64,000 nucleotides of DNA from Perkinsus olseni (GCA_013115135.1 JABANP010000043.1:124001-188000); one strand, 5' to 3'; shown: positions 1-12,193, counted from the stretch's first letter. Notes: generated from the sequence alone by a model not told the origin. Numbers and translations are program-made.

Positions 1-206
1 AGCCATAGTCCCAATACGATAACCCACATGATCATATGAGACGTAGGATACTTCCTGCTCGCGGCTTCCAGTCCTGCCGATAATCTCCAAGACCAAGAGG
101 GCTCAACTCTAGCCGGTTTCGACCATCGAAGGAAACCAGAGGGCGTGTCACCAACGTCGTACTCACCAACACAGATCTCCGAAGTATGGAGTCCATACTC
201 GAACAT
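1..206 (-). CDS. Family A membrane protein, 3'-truncated by the window edge
   Basis: This is the N-terminal part of a member of the repeated family seen again at 9.0, 10.7, 16.4, 23.6, 28.8, 41.6 and 42.7 kb. Read on the minus strand, the frame gives the family signature EYDVGDTPSGFLRWSKP, then a basic stretch and the start of the membrane segment. The closest relative in the window is the intact copy at 41578-42267, to which it is nearly identical at the base level, including part of the 5' flank. The family ATG context is present, but a short sequence difference puts that ATG out of frame, so the start used here (ATG at 206-204) is an in-frame alternative. Whether this copy is functional cannot be judged because most of it lies outside the window. 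The family is described under 28788-29456. Confidence 0.55.
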   Translation of the reverse strand, partial: MFEYGLHTSEICVGEYDVGDTPSGFLRWSKPARVEPSWSWRLSAGLEAASRKYPTSHMIMWVIVLGLW

Positions 207-1400
207 CTCTTGGTTGAGACACTGCAGGCGTCACCACAGCGCATCAACGTCACCTCCGATCTTACCCGTGTCATTAACCCGCAGACGAGTTGGTGTAACC
301 CGCAACACCAACCCAACTAATCGTACCGATCGATACTTGAACTTTCGAGTCAGTCTTGCCGATGTTTCTTCAGACGATCGACTTGTTAAGTTTTTGCTAG
401 TCTTATAGTTGTCGCATTGAGAGCGCTGTTGCTCGAAGGGATTCTCCCGTATCTTTGGCGCGATGGGCGAGCAGCCGACCTCTCATTCGAAGCCTAAAAT
501 CTGCAGAGGATCGATTCACACGCACGGCATTTTTTGAGGCAGATTCTGATTCTCGAAATTACTCTGTCGAGTGTTCCGATAATCACAGAGCTGCATTTTG
601 ACGTACCCCAGAAACGCGGAATGCCAGATTGTCGAACTTAAGGAATAAGCGAGAACTTAACAATCACTCCGTGACGGTTTGAGGATTCTCCAGGTCTCGG
701 ACCTTGAACTACCCTCGGACTTCCCCCCCATGAACCCTTCGCATGAGTCGGAGTCGATGTGATCTGCCCGTTCGGTTACCGGCATACGTCTCCAGTGTTT
801 AGAGACGCTACACGTGAAAGTGTCTTATGTGCAGTTCGTTAATATTTCGAATTTTGTCACACTTTGTGGGTTGTAGTAAGATTAGCGGCTCCCTACCGGA
901 GTGGCTTCTGAGCAGTCTACTACGTCTCCTCTGAAATTTCGCGTTGATAAAGGAGCTTAGACCGAGCGGACGAACCCCAAGGCTGCATTTTACCTCAGTG
1001 CTGCTTGTTTTGACCGTTCTAATGGTGGACCGAACTCGATCAAGTACTTCGGCAGCGTCGTCAACTGGACAGGCCTTGTCGGGTGACCGGCATGAGGGTG
1101 ATGCTACCCGCAATAAGACCCCGACTACCGAGGACTTCCTCACCTACTTGGACACCTCATGTGCCGAGCTACACAGTCGACCGGTAGTGCTATGGGGTCT
1201 CGTGTTAATAGGGGGATAGAGTTCTTGGGTGTCTTGTATAAGCTAGTTATGAGCTGGGGTAAGTCTCTAGAATCCAGAGACTAGAGAATCTAGAGTTTAG
1301 ATGTCGACCGAGTTGAAGACCGTCTGTCACGAGACGAGTCCTGCGGGGGTCCTGTCACGGGCGAGGGTTCGAATCTTCCTTCTTTCACGGCCAGGACGTC
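207..1400. other. No confidently supported gene
   Basis: The stretch between the A-family fragment and the ubiquitin-type gene holds only short open frames on both strands with no recognisable domain. A Ser/Thr-rich frame at about 1030-1215 on the plus strand could be an upstream exon of the next gene, but no splice path could be fixed. A compact inverted-repeat cluster of CTAGAGA/TCTCTAG words lies at 1266-1297. Confidence 0.4.
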
Positions 1401-3960
1401 ATGGTGGCGCTATTGGCAATTCTCAAAGAGGAGGGCACCCCAGCACAACGGAAGCTAGTTTTGAAGAGCAACGAGGCACTCAACGTCTTGTTGGCCGTTG
1501 GCTTCGATATGGATAAGATGGTAAGAGCAGCAGCAACGGCAGCAGGTGGCGAGAAGGTGAGGTGGCCCTCTGTGCTTAGAAAGTGCTACCGGGCATGGAG
1601 GTGAAGGCGGAAGTGGCACGCGACATGCTCAACGTCCAATTAGAACAGGTTGCTCAGGAGAGAAGTCCCTCCCAAATCGAAGCCTTATTGGTACTACTCG
1701 GGCACTGGGGTCAAGCAGCGTTTTGGTAGCCGTGGCCTCATCTATTACCCCACTTTGGGTGGCGATCAGTACGGTTGCAGTGGATATTGTCAATGGTTTG
1801 CCATGGGCTCATTGTCTCCTACTAGGGACAGCCGACCTCCGTGAGTTTGCCAAAGGCCAATCAGTCAAAAATTCATGCGAATCGGAGATGTCCCCGGGGA
1901 CAAGGCGAGCGTATTTTTCAAGTCGTTGTAGTGCAGAGTCTCAAGCTTGAATTGTCTTCCTTTCGACGCCCACCTCTCTTCTTGACGCTACCCGTCCAGA
2001 TAGTGGTGGGCCTTGCTGCATCATGGATGGGTAGTGGTGCTTATTGAACCTCTCACGCGTCGCTTGATGGGAGGAGGGCGCTGGCTGATCGGGCCTTCTG
2101 TTAGGGTACCGGTGATGGCTCTCCACTGCTGTCGCCTGGACTGGACGATCGGACGGCGGAGGAGGCTGAGGTGGTATGGGTGGGTCGGGTAGACGAAGTC
2201 CAGTCTTTTCTGGCAGGCCTTGACTAAGGGTCAGGATACGGCCTCGACCCCCAGCTCCTGCTGATGTTGAATGGCCGGAGGTGAAGGCAGCTGAAGACTG
2301 GCAGGTCGTTGATGACTCGGCACCACGACGGCGGCTACAGCAGGCTTCCGTGAAGGCTGATGACACCGTTAAGAGTGCGCAGGAAGCAGTACGGAGTTCT
2401 TCCGAGGCTGTAGCTGATGGCGTTGCGGAGGGCAGTGGAAAGGCACTCGACCTCCTCACTGGGGACGCGGAGGCCTGCGTTGCCGGAAGGCTCACCGGTC
2501 GGTAAATCCGAGCGGCCGGAAGTGAGTCTGATGCAGGTGGTGTGTCCTGAGGGTTACGACGAAGGTAATGGACTGTGGAAGGCATCTTTGGGAGCTTTGG
2601 GTATCTTGTGTTAGGGTCGAACCTCCAAGCCCAGACGCCAGACGGTCAGACTGTACGGACTTCGATCCCTGAGGGGGTCCGGCCTGGTGACGCTTTCATA
2701 GTGAGGTACTCTCTGCTACGACTGCAGAGGCTGTCGTTGGGTTAGTAGGGAGGTCAGGTACACTCCTCGGCCAGTGGTGACACCGGTGGTGATACAGGAT
2801 GAGGAGAAGGATGATGAAGCTGTAGCTGAGGTATTGAGGAGGGAAGGGGGTCGTCGAGACGGTCTGGGGCACGTTCTGGGCGGTAGAGGGTCGTCATCAG
2901 CGGTCGATTCAGACCAAGCATAGCACAACCATCGCCCGTACCATAGCGTTGGGCCGAGGGCATCTTGCTGGATACCCATAGTGCTGCATTCCATCACCGA
3001 TGGTGCGTCAGGCGCTACAGCAGTCCTTCGACGAGGCCGGCGGTGGCTCCTCTTCGGAAGAGGCATCGAATGTCCTTGACGGCAATAGTGCAACGCCCAC
3101 CTCGTCCCGGTATCTGAGTACGGCCGATATAGCTGCTATGGGACTGTACGCTAGGGGTACGCCTCCATTACTACTCACAGGACCCGCAGGTACTTCGAGT
3201 GCCAAGGCAATGGCACGGCCACCTGCGCCATTCATGCTCTCAACAACCTTGCACAGAGGAAGGCTGTTTCAGTAGGGGGAAAGGGCTTATCGGTCGACCA
3301 TGACGAGATGCTTTTCTTATCAGCTTACCCACCTCCAAGCTGCCGAGTCTCGAGTGGCGTTGCTCCAGCGAGGCGGGAGTTTTCTTGCACCATCGGGTAC
3401 GTCTTGAAGACGCCGTTGGTATCACTACCGGTGGTTTTGCAGGTGTCTCGGTGCCCTCTTCCGCCTCGGGTAAGAGCGGTGAGAGCGCTCGGACGGGCTG
3501 GTTTGACATAGAGGCTCTCAAGTTGGCATCAGAAAAGCATGCAGCGTAGGGCAGGGCCAGCGGCTGCGTCTCTGCACTGTTTCTCAGGCACGTTATTATC
3601 GAGACCGAACCAATCCCGGAGTTCGCTCGCTCCGCCGGACAGAAATTCGTTACTGCTGCCAATGAAGATCACAACGGGAATGGCAGTTGGTTCAGAGGCT
3701 TCCTGGTCTATGAGTGCATCCCTGGCCGGGCCATGCACTACTGGTCCCTCCTGCGCCTGCCTGCCGGCGCTGGGTGGGTGAAGATGGACTCGCTGCATCG
3801 AGACGAGTAAGACATGGCTGGTCTCGGCAATGTACCTGATCGGGTGTGTAGGGACGAGAGCCCCGGTCATCGGTGTAAGTTCATCGCGACAGATGAGGAG
3901 CTAGCGGGCCTGTATGATGGCAATAAGGACTACTTCAAGAGCTGGCTTATGCGATGGTGA
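1401..3960 (+). CDS. Multi-exon ubiquitin-binding protein with UBA-like, PEGV-type and UIM motifs
   Basis: Coding exons are recognised piecewise, separated by short GT-AG introns. At 1401-1520 a helical segment ends in LLAVGFDMDK, which fits the loop and helix of a UBA domain. At about 2530-2745 there are two motifs of the form PEGYDEG and PDGQTV..IPEGVRPGDAFIV, a pattern common in multidomain protist proteins. At 3003-3038 RQALQQSFDEA matches a ubiquitin-interacting motif (A-L-x-x-S-x-x-E). At 3580-3955, joined over an intron starting at the GTAAGA near 3809, HYWSLLRL...GWVKMDSL looks like the His half of a Josephin or other papain-like deubiquitinase fold, but no matching catalytic Cys motif was found. 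The frame stops at 3958-3960. That stop overlaps a good GTGAGT donor, so the gene may continue into the next entry. The start is not fixed. Family knowledge suggests ubiquitin recognition; the enzymatic role is speculation. Confidence 0.5.
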
Positions 3961-4180
3961 GTCTTACTCCTACTGCCCGCCTCTCTTCTTGGCCTTTGTG
4001 ACATAATCGAAGAATCTAGAATAAAAAAAGGTGAACGCAAGTCTTGGCTATGGTACTACTCCGGACGATTTATTACTACTAGTACTACTACTACGAGACT
4101 GGTATATCACACTAAATTTAGTATATTCGGGAAACGTTGGTATTAATACATGTAATAGAGATCTCAGCTTCTGTTCCGCC

Positions 4181-5859
4181 AGGTACCCCGTCGTGGATGA
4201 GGACAGAGCCCGAGAGAGTCTAAAGGGCCTCTTGCACGATGCTGATGTATCGTCCGACGATGCTCCCAAGGGTAGGAGGGTATCAAGGGGGGGGGGACAG
4301 CTCTTGTGTTACCTTTCGTCTCAGTCTCGACCCTTAATGGTGTGCTGCGCGATAACCACTGGATACCGTCCGCGGCCGCACACTCACTTCTGGTGGACTC
4401 CGTAACGCAGGTAAGGTCGGCCGTCCATCGGCGGCGATAGCCAGCTCTTACTCCGTCAGGTGGCTCACATGGCGCAAGCCCTGTGTTTGGTCGTGAGCTC
4501 CTCAGTTGCGGTGAAGGTACTCCGGGCCACTGAGTGGGACTGGGACAGAGCCGTAAGTTTTGCTTCGCTCCGCCTTTTTTATTTTCATTTTTTAGGTGCA
4601 TGATTTGAACGAGGTACTGGCTGAGCGGCGGCCGGACGGGACCTTGAGCTCGTCCGAGACCAGGCGTTTGGCGCAGAGTTGTCTGGCCACGTCCAAGTGG
4701 GACGTTCACACGGCCTCGATCGTCATGCATATTGTGAATAGCGTAAGGAGTGGTACGAGGCCTGTCAGAAACAGCAACGTCCCTTTCAGTATGGTACGAA
4801 GGACACCTGCGCGGGTAATGACCTCCAACTCATCGCTGGCTGCGTTAAGGCGTGCGAAAAGGATCTCGAGAAGTCCCAGCTGGCCTACCGCCTCCTACGT
4901 GTTTGTTGCGACCTGCGAGAAAAGTAGGAGGTGGATAAGAATTTTCAGGTCGACTATGGTCATTCTCAGGTGCGCTGACCCGCCCAGTGAAGCAGCCTCG
5001 GTCCTGAGTACGGTCGACTGGGATGTGGACAAGGCCTGCGTTGTGATACAGGTCACCGTCGCTCCTCAACGCCAATAATACTCGCAAGCGTTTCTCAGGT
5101 CCATGAGAACCTTAATGACGAGCCGCCATATGCCGTTTGTGCCGAGGCTAGCAAGAGAGAGGACTTCGGCCCCACGCCGGCCACAGAGCTTCTCAAGGAA
5201 GTAAGCGAAGCGATGCACAGCCTGTGTCAGGAATGGTCTCGGTGGCTCAGTTCCGTCGACGAGTACAGACCGTGGCCTCGCAGACCGCAACGGAAGCCTT
5301 GAAGCAGGCCAAGGGTGGTTTTATGGACCAGCTACTGGGAGGAGGTCCACCGGGAGAGGTATACCAAAGGCTGAGTGAGGGGTGTTTCAGAGGAGATCTC
5401 AGGTTCGCGACCTGACGGACGAAGAATGCGCTGCTATTGCGGATTGGGCTCTACGGCAGGGGCAGTGGCAACCGCACGACTGTTTCCAGCTGGCTGAGCG
5501 GATGGCTAATCGCTTCGTCCGAGTCCGGTAGGTTTGCCCTCAGACGCAGCCACTGCGTTCGGAGATGCTCTGTCATTGCCAGGTGTGAGTTGAGTGACGT
5601 CATGACGCCCGATGCTGATGTCGTTATTACCTCCCTCGACCTGCACGATATGGATGTCGCTGCTGTCTGTGCTGATCTTCGGAAGCAACGTCAGAGGCTG
5701 GATGAAGCATCATTCGAAAGCAGTTCCTTCACTCCCCAGCAACAGCAGCAGCAGTCTTCGTCCTCCTCCCTAGCAGCCTCGGGTGCAGGGCCGAAGCCCG
5801 GCGCTTCCCAGGCCGAGTCACAGGCGGGGGATTTCAACAGCGATTGCTCTCTTATGTAA
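4181..5859 (+). CDS. Multi-exon protein with repeated UBA-like helices, Ser/Gln-rich C-terminus
   Basis: At least eight exons follow one another with short introns, for example 4553-4595, whose polypyrimidine tract runs into TTTTTTAG. The product repeats a short helical motif with a W-D-x-D core: LRATEWDWDRAV before 4552, ATSKWDVHTASIV at about 4690-4720, LSTVDWDVDKACVVI at about 5007-5050, and LDLHDMDVAAVCADL at 5637-5685. These fit the second and third helices of UBA/UBA-like domains of the FAF1/UBXD type. The exon at about 4741-4925 reads cleanly, yet it joins the preceding one in a different frame with no normal-length intron, so a sequencing indel or a very short intron is possible. The last exon ends in a poly-Gln and Ser tract and a TAA at 5857-5859. 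It is probably a continuation of the 1401-3960 gene, because the same W/F-D-x-D motif occurs there and a GTGAGT donor overlaps the intervening stop. No exact family is claimed. Confidence 0.5.
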
Positions 5860-6715
5860 ACCAAACACCAATGAATTCGAGTTTCAGTATCACTTCGAAG
5901 GTCGTGTATTAATAGACCTTCTCCTCCTCTGTCCACTACTATGCTACCATATCTACATTTCTACAGTTCTTATGTATTTTATCACAACCGCTTCGCACAA
6001 TTCTCACAATAATCATCCAGGTGTACCACTCCTCGCGTTAAGTGACGTCACGTGGGGGAGGGCTTCGGTACCGTAGTGGTGGCTAGGTGGCTATGCTGCT
6101 GCTGTCGCAGATGGTGTTCATCATCTCTCACACTGAGCATACTGTGGCTTCCTAGGGGAGCGCGAACTAGGAGAGAATAGTGGGGATTCCTAGTGTTCTT
6201 TTACGAAGCTGGCAGCGTCTCGAAGAGTATGGCCTCCAGGCTTCAAGGCCAATGGCTGTACTATGGTACGCCATTATTGGTGTCCAAATACACAGCAGAT
6301 GAATAGACAAGATATTACCCTTCCCCTAGGAGGTTGGCATATGATAATGCATTCTCCCTGTTCGTGAAGAGCAGCGAAACCAGAACTACCAGTATGACGA
6401 AATACCTATGAAGTTAGTATGATATCATGTGTCTTCTCCACCGGGCATGGGTGGGGATGAATTGAGGGCCTCATACAGGCTTAGGGTTAGTGAGCCACTG
6501 ATAACGATGCGGGATTCATCTCTAGCGGGGAGCGATCCTCGCGGCTTATCAGTAGCATCGATTCGGCTCGAGTCTGTGCGGTGTCTGCGGCCCTCGCGAA
6601 AGTTACCCTCAATAGTCGAAGCATCATACGCTGATCACACCAAGAGGCCCGTTGGGCTCAACAGTCGTTCCAAAGTTTCATAATATCATCGTCGTGGTAG
6701 GTTGAAAGTCTTCTA
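5860..6715. other. Intergenic region before the EI24-like gene
   Basis: No convincing coding frame was found. A plus-strand frame at 6429-6683 has ordinary composition but no recognisable features and no linking splice sites. The TACGTCACGTGGG-like stretch near 6044-6056 contains a palindromic TGACGTCA followed by CACGTG, which could be an upstream element of the EI24-like gene; this is a guess. Confidence 0.35.
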
Positions 6716-8133
6716 ATGGGACCTCTCTTATCGTTTTCTGAGTATGTGCAATCGGCTGGACGGGAAGTGTGGACCTTGGCCCTCCTCGGACTGAAGGATG
6801 CCATCCGGATGGACCTCTGCCTCATCTTCCTCTTCAAGTCACCCACGATTCGAGTCCGCTGGTTGCAATGCTTGATACTGAACGGTGTCATCTTTCTCGG
6901 CTCTGTTGCAGTCTTCAGGCTGGTCAGCTGCTGCCTCGACCGCTGCCCGTCTCCTATCAACTTGTCAGGTCGTAAACCCCCTGCTGATGGTGGTTGTGGG
7001 CTGGATCAGCGGCTACGAGGAAGAGTCCATGCAGAAGTGGACTGAAGCGTTGTACTTCCTCCATCTGGTGAGGGACTTTTGCCGTCATCCTTGCCTGCTG
7101 TGCCCATGCTCTGAACCCTTCAGTTCACGTGGATCGTCCCCGTCTATTCGCTCAGCTACCTCCTCAACATAGCTTGGCATCAAGTAAGACATGCCGGGCC
7201 TCTCGACGCTTCGCTGTTGTGATCGAGAGCGCCTCGCTCGATTGAGTTTGATGTGGCCTGATACACTGGTCGAGTCGGTGTCGTCGCGATGGCGCTGACG
7301 ATACGTACAGAATTATCTCCCTCAGGACATCGCCAACGAGACCTTCGCGATTTTCTCCCCTTCCGATCCGAGGGTCAAGACGACTTTGACATCACGAATC
7401 GTGGACGCGCTGATGCGGAATCTGCTCAACATCATCTTCGCGCTCCAAACGTGGCTGCTGAGCTTCGTGCCCTACATCGGGACCTTCCTCAATCTGGTCA
7501 GCATGTGCCTATTGGTAAAGCCGCTCAGTTTCTTCAGTCTGCACAGCTGGACTCAGATATCGACATACAGCTTCGAGTACCGTTGGGTTTACCTTGGCTG
7601 GGAGTCCCACGTCCGTCTCCGATTCATCGAGAGGCACTGGGCGTACTTCGTCGGCTTCGGTATGCTCCTGGCTCGTTCGCCCGTCAGAAGGCCCGCGCAC
7701 TCTCAGGTCTCCCTTCGACGGTGCTGTGCTCGGTATTCCCACGCTTCATCGACAACGGCATCTTCTCGATGCTCTTCCCAATATGCATCATGACGGCCGT
7801 TGCCGCTAGGCCGCGGGGCATGACCACACTGGGCAAAGTGAGCGACCACTGACTTCATGTTCTTCTCATGGCGCGAAGCTCGCTTTAAGGACCCGCGGTC
7901 ACCGTGTGGAGCATCATTTTGGCTGCCGTTTCGCGCCCCGGAAATAACCTCTCGTGATGCAATAATCGAGACAAGAGCGTTGAACTACATACAACCCATT
8001 TGTCGGCTGCTTCGCTTAGATACCCATTTTTGTGCTGGTCGAGGGAGTTACGGGTTTTCTGATAAGAACCATGGACGAGAAGAAGCTCAAACGCTTCCGT
8101 CCACGGGCCAAGCCGAGGTTGAAGGAAACGTAG
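6716..8133 (+). CDS. EI24/PIG8-family ER membrane protein
   Basis: Six exons join cleanly: 6716-6922, 6969-7067, 7124-7183, 7326-7659, 7707-7837 and 8020-8133, giving 314 residues (human EI24 has about 340). All introns are GT-AG, four of them 46-142 nt and the last 182 nt. The product is hydrophobic with several membrane spans. It keeps the most characteristic EI24 stretch, FEYRW at residues 205-209 followed by IERHWAYFVGFG at 223-234. YLLNIAWHQDIANETF also aligns with the KVVNAIWFQDIADLAF region of the family. After the last intron the chain ends in a basic tail (MDEKKLKRFRPRAKPRLK). Family knowledge: EI24 is an ER membrane protein linked to autophagy and ER-to-mitochondria contacts in animals, and homologues occur in plants and protists. 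The start is the first ATG before the conserved GLKDAI segment. The gene looks intact. Confidence 0.88.
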
Positions 8134-9034
8134 CCGCGATGTGACAATTATTAACGTACCATAAATTCACATACAGGTTTCAAGTCTAGACCAGCGTTGT
8201 GGTGTTCTGGGGATTGTAACGGCGCAAAGTTCATACCTCAACGACGTTGAGTAGTTGTCTACGCCGACGCTACTGCGCATAGACCATCACAGCTGGGACA
8301 CGAAACCTCAATGCATTTGCATTGTGAGTAGCACTGCTGCGAAGACACTACAAGGTTACCGTGTTGGACAATGCTCGGATATCAGGAAACCGTCCTGAGG
8401 ATCGGATCCGAATCTTCATCGAACAAGGCCGCAAAAGGCAGCCTTACGAGGTGACACCTCGGTTCGCTATGCGGCAATCGGCCGGCGTGATGCATCCGCC
8501 TCAGTGGCAGAACGGACAGGAGCTAATATCTCGCTCGGCTCGTTACCGAGGGCTCTGTCCCTTTGTCCCAGGCTTCTCTGTCCGAATGTATCCCTGAGGG
8601 AAGCTTGTCGACGAACGTTTGCTTGCACTGCGTATCAACGCTACAGAGAGTCCCTGAGCATATCGGCAAGACTCTTGCCGGAAGAGTCTAAGGCGGAGCC
8701 GGCGTTGGGCCATAAACTCGCACAAAACCTTTGTCCCGACGGGTTCGCACAGGCAGAATCTGTGTGAGACGCAGTGCCTGATTCCTCCCTCTGGAAAGTA
8801 GGCCACAACTGTGTGAAAATGAAAACTCGACCATGCAGCACATCGAGGATGTCGACTGGTATACTGAAATGGGAATGAGAGATTGCGATGCTCTCGGAGA
8901 GAGAATTCCAATAACGGTTCGAACGTTGTGGCTTCGGGTGGGTTGTGCGCAATCGGCAGTGTCTCCTTCACACGCGAATTATCAGACAGCAAACGAGATC
9001 GACATTGTGCCAACTCCTCGGTTCAAAGCCGCAC
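8134..9034. other. 5' flank of the first intact-frame A-family copy, no gene seen
   Basis: Short frames occur on both strands but none has a recognisable motif. The region serves as the upstream flank of the A-family copy starting at 9035. It is not obviously the same sequence as the conserved flank found upstream of the copies at 16.4, 23.6 and 28.8 kb. Confidence 0.4.
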
Positions 9035-9718
9035 ATGGAGGGTACTGCTCATGAGTACGATCCTTCTGATACGCCTTCGGGCTTTCTGCGATGGTCGAGA
9101 CCGGCGAGGCGCGAGCCCTTTCGGGTCCGGAAGGTTTTGGGAGATCTCAGAGCTACAACGAGGAGTCCTATGCGTTATATGATGCTTTGGGCTGTTCTAT
9201 CTGGAATACCTCTAGCCCTCTGTTTATGGTACCTTTGGACCTTACTGACCATCACATATCGGATTCCTTCGGTAGTGGGAATATCGCTCGAGAAGATCGT
9301 CATAGACCAGCACGTGCCATGCGATCTACTCAGCGTAGACCCCTCCGTGCGATACTGCGCACGAGGACTCCTCGTCGAGGAGCAGTGGAATTGAGAATCC
9401 GGGATGGTCTTTGGACGGCTCTGACAATCGTGGAAGCTGACCTATCCTGGGGATTCATTCATGGGTCCTCGGACATCTTTTTTGCTCCCGATGGCTTTCT
9501 GGACGTTCATGATATGGAGATCAAGGCCTTGAGTGAGGATATTCTCACCTCACCACTGTATTTGGTATCAAAAACCTTAGAAGACTACTCAGCCACCAAT
9601 ATCAGCATTTGTGCCTTTCACCTGGGGAGTACATACTCTGGGATACCGGTTCCGTCGTTTGTTCGATTACGGTATTGTCCGTCTGCCGAACTTCACTCTA
9701 CCGCCCCGACCCCAATGA
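9035..9718 (+). pseudogene. Family A membrane protein, broken by two frame changes
   Basis: The copy starts with the family ATG at 9035 and reads EYDPSDTPSGFLRWSRP, the basic stretch, the single membrane segment and the beginning of the outer domain up to CARG near 9365. There a 14-bp insertion, compared with the copy at 10715, shifts the frame. The inserted bases make the palindrome CTCCTCGTCGAGGAG. Downstream, the family sequence resumes in another frame (LRIRDGLWTALTIVEA). It shifts again near 9630 and ends as RLPNFTLPPRPQ with a TGA at 9716-9718. The full-length domain order is otherwise kept, so the break is recent. The first ~270 bp are almost identical to those of the copy at 10715, whereas the rest is clearly more divergent. 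Confidence 0.75.
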
Positions 9719-10714
9719 TGGCTCTGTGCTCGCCCTATCACCTAGCGATAAGACGGGTCCTTCTTGCGAACCCTTGTCTTCGCTGAAGGAAGGCTTTGCC
9801 TTGCGGAGATGTCGTGACCTGTCCTATTGTCTCGGTTCACTATAAAGTAGCACTCGTGTTATGAAGAGGAGCACCATTGTTACGTATATTTTACATCACT
9901 CGGGTGGAGCACTTCTGCCACATCCACTTCTGTTGTGGGGCCTCATCCCGCACGCTTATCGCTCATGTCGGTCGAAGTCTCGTCACTCTATGCAGGCCGT
10001 TGCGTTGTAGTTGCCTTGTGGGTGGGAGCACTGGCTCAGGAGTCAATTCTGTAAGATTATTGTGCGAGGCTCGCGTTGCGAGTCGACAAAGCTTGGAGTG
10101 CCGACGGGAGGGTGCTCTCGTTACACTTCGGCTCATACACTCGTAACTTTCATGCTCGGACTCGTATAATAACGATCGTGATTCATCAGCGAGCTGCAAC
10201 ACCCAGGTGACTGTAACGATGATTCGGACTGCCAATGGCATTCGCCACGGTCACTTGGCAGATCGCAAAGTACCTGTTCAACATTGTACGTGCGGCTGCC
10301 GCATATCATTCATTGCATCACTCAAAGCGAACACCAAGTCCGCTTTGCTGAAGAGCACGAATGCTTGTTCGAATCATGTGCGACATCCTTTCAACTCGCC
10401 TTCCCAATCGAGTCGGAGGATTGGGAAACATCTTGTGCGGTCCGCGCGCGTTCGGAGGTACGCGAGTCACGGTGCTCCCTCACCTTCGGACTATCGGAAT
10501 ATACGGGAAGGAGCCGAAGGTACAATCCCTCAGTCTCCCGGTCTCCGGCATGTAGGCAGGCACGAGTTCAGCGAGTCTTAGCGCCTCGACTGTAATGGCT
10601 CGTACCGCCTCTTTTGGCGCGCTCGTCTTGGCCGAGCGTCTCCAATCCACCGCACAATCTGGTGACGCCGTGTGATCACGGGCGAGGTCCGTCCCCATCA
10701 GCCAAGCTCCGCAC
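9719..10714. other. Spacer between two A-family copies
   Basis: No gene is supported here. The last bases before the next ATG (CGCACATGGAGAGTA) match the same position upstream of the 9035 copy, showing that the duplicated tract begins just before the start codon and does not include a long promoter. Confidence 0.4.
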
Positions 10715-11390
10715 ATGGAGAGTATTGTTCATGAGTACGATCCTTCTGATACGCCTTCGGGCTTCTTACGATGGTCGAGACCGGCGAGGCGCGAGCCCTT
10801 TCGGGTCCGGAAAGTTTTGGAAGATCTTAGAGCTACAACGAGGAGTCCTATGCGTTATATGATGCTTTGGGCTGTTCTATCTGGAATACCTCTAGCCCTC
10901 TGTTTATGGTACCTTTTGGACCTTACTGACCATCACATATCGGATTCCTTCGGTAGTGGGAATATCGCTCGAGAAGATCACCCTGGACCGGCGCGTGTGG
11001 TGTGGTATGGTTAGCTTGGAGCCGTCTATGCAGTACTGTGCACGAGGCACAGTAGACTTGAGAATCCGGAATGATCTGTGGGCAGATATAACGATCGTGG
11101 AAGCCGAGCTAGCCTTGGGATACATGTTTATAGACTATAAGACCAAGGCTCACTTTGCCCCCGAGGGTTTCTTGACTATTGATGGCACCACGATCAAGGC
11201 CATGAGCGAGCGCGTTTACATCTTACCGGTTCATTTACAATGGACAACGTTCGAGGAGTACTCGATCTCCAGCTTTAGCTTTTATGATATCGACATCGAG
11301 TTACGCGCTCTCGGATACCGGTTCCGTACTTTGCTACGCTATGGTGTTATTCAAGTGCCGAATTTCACTTTGCCGCTTCTATCATCATGA
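10715..11390 (+). pseudogene. Family A membrane protein with one single-base frame break
   Basis: The N-terminal part is almost identical to that of the 9035 copy. At about 10910-10920 a T run is one base longer than in that copy (four T instead of three before GGACC), which shifts the frame inside the membrane segment. From there the family sequence continues in another frame, from ISLEKITLDRRVWCGMV through CARGTVDLRIRNDLW, TIDGTTIKAMSERVY and the C-terminal VPNFTLPLLSS with a TGA at 11388-11390. Apart from the extra T it is complete. A homopolymer sequencing error would make this an intact gene; resequencing that T run decides it. Confidence 0.7.
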
Positions 11391-12193
11391 TTGATTCGAA
11401 TCTGCCGTGTTAAGCTGTGGCGAGACTAAGATGTTGTGCCGCGCTCGTGCACAACCCTAAAGTGAACGGGAAATATTTATTGAGCATCTCATTATGGTGG
11501 TTAATCCTAATGTCTTCCTCCATCATGTACTATTGACTCATACTTCTGTTTACATTGTGAAGTTTTATCTCTCCGGATAAACAAAGACAGGTCAAACTGT
11601 GATCTGTACTCGCTCGGGGCGTTGCGTTGTAGCGTCCTTCAGTGATTATGGCCCTTGGACGCTGGCAACTCAGACCACTCTTATTATCACGGCCATAACC
11701 GGGCTACGACAGCTCGGTCAGTACATATCGGACCACTCTCAAGCAACTGCCAGCGGATGTCGTCAAGGAGTGGGTGGGATGAGCTGCTGCCCACTACACT
11801 TCGTACACAACACGCGACCAAAACCGAGAAACAATTTGTCAGAAGGGAACTCGGCACCTGTTCTGATCATCGAGATAACGAATCCAGTCGCATGAAGAGA
11901 GCTGCACAGCCTGCCCTTCTATTGACGTCGTCAATTTGACGACCGCCACCTCTGTTAGTTCCGGACAAACGCGAGAGAGATCCGCAAGAAGCTCAGAACA
12001 CCTCTCCGATACGGCAATCCCCCACACGGGCGCCGAGTAGGCTCACTAGCGAGCCTCCAGCGGCCATCAATGCACTACTAGAGATTCCACTCACGGCCGA
12101 TACCCCTCATGAGAAGCCAACACTTGAAGGCTATCAGCGAGACTCTTGACGAATGACGCGGCACATGGGTTGAAGAGGGCCAACACAGTCCAG
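11391..12193. other. Intergenic, no gene seen
   Basis: The region between the A-family copy and the 3' end of the minus-strand low-complexity gene contains only short frames of unremarkable composition. No repeats or RNA-like structures stood out. Confidence 0.4.

Noticed and set aside
9091..9786. A 231-codon open frame through the A copy at 9035
   Set aside because: It begins in a wrong frame of the family gene, crosses into the right frame only after the 14-bp insertion and leaves it again before the true C-terminus, so it is a by-product of the frame breaks.
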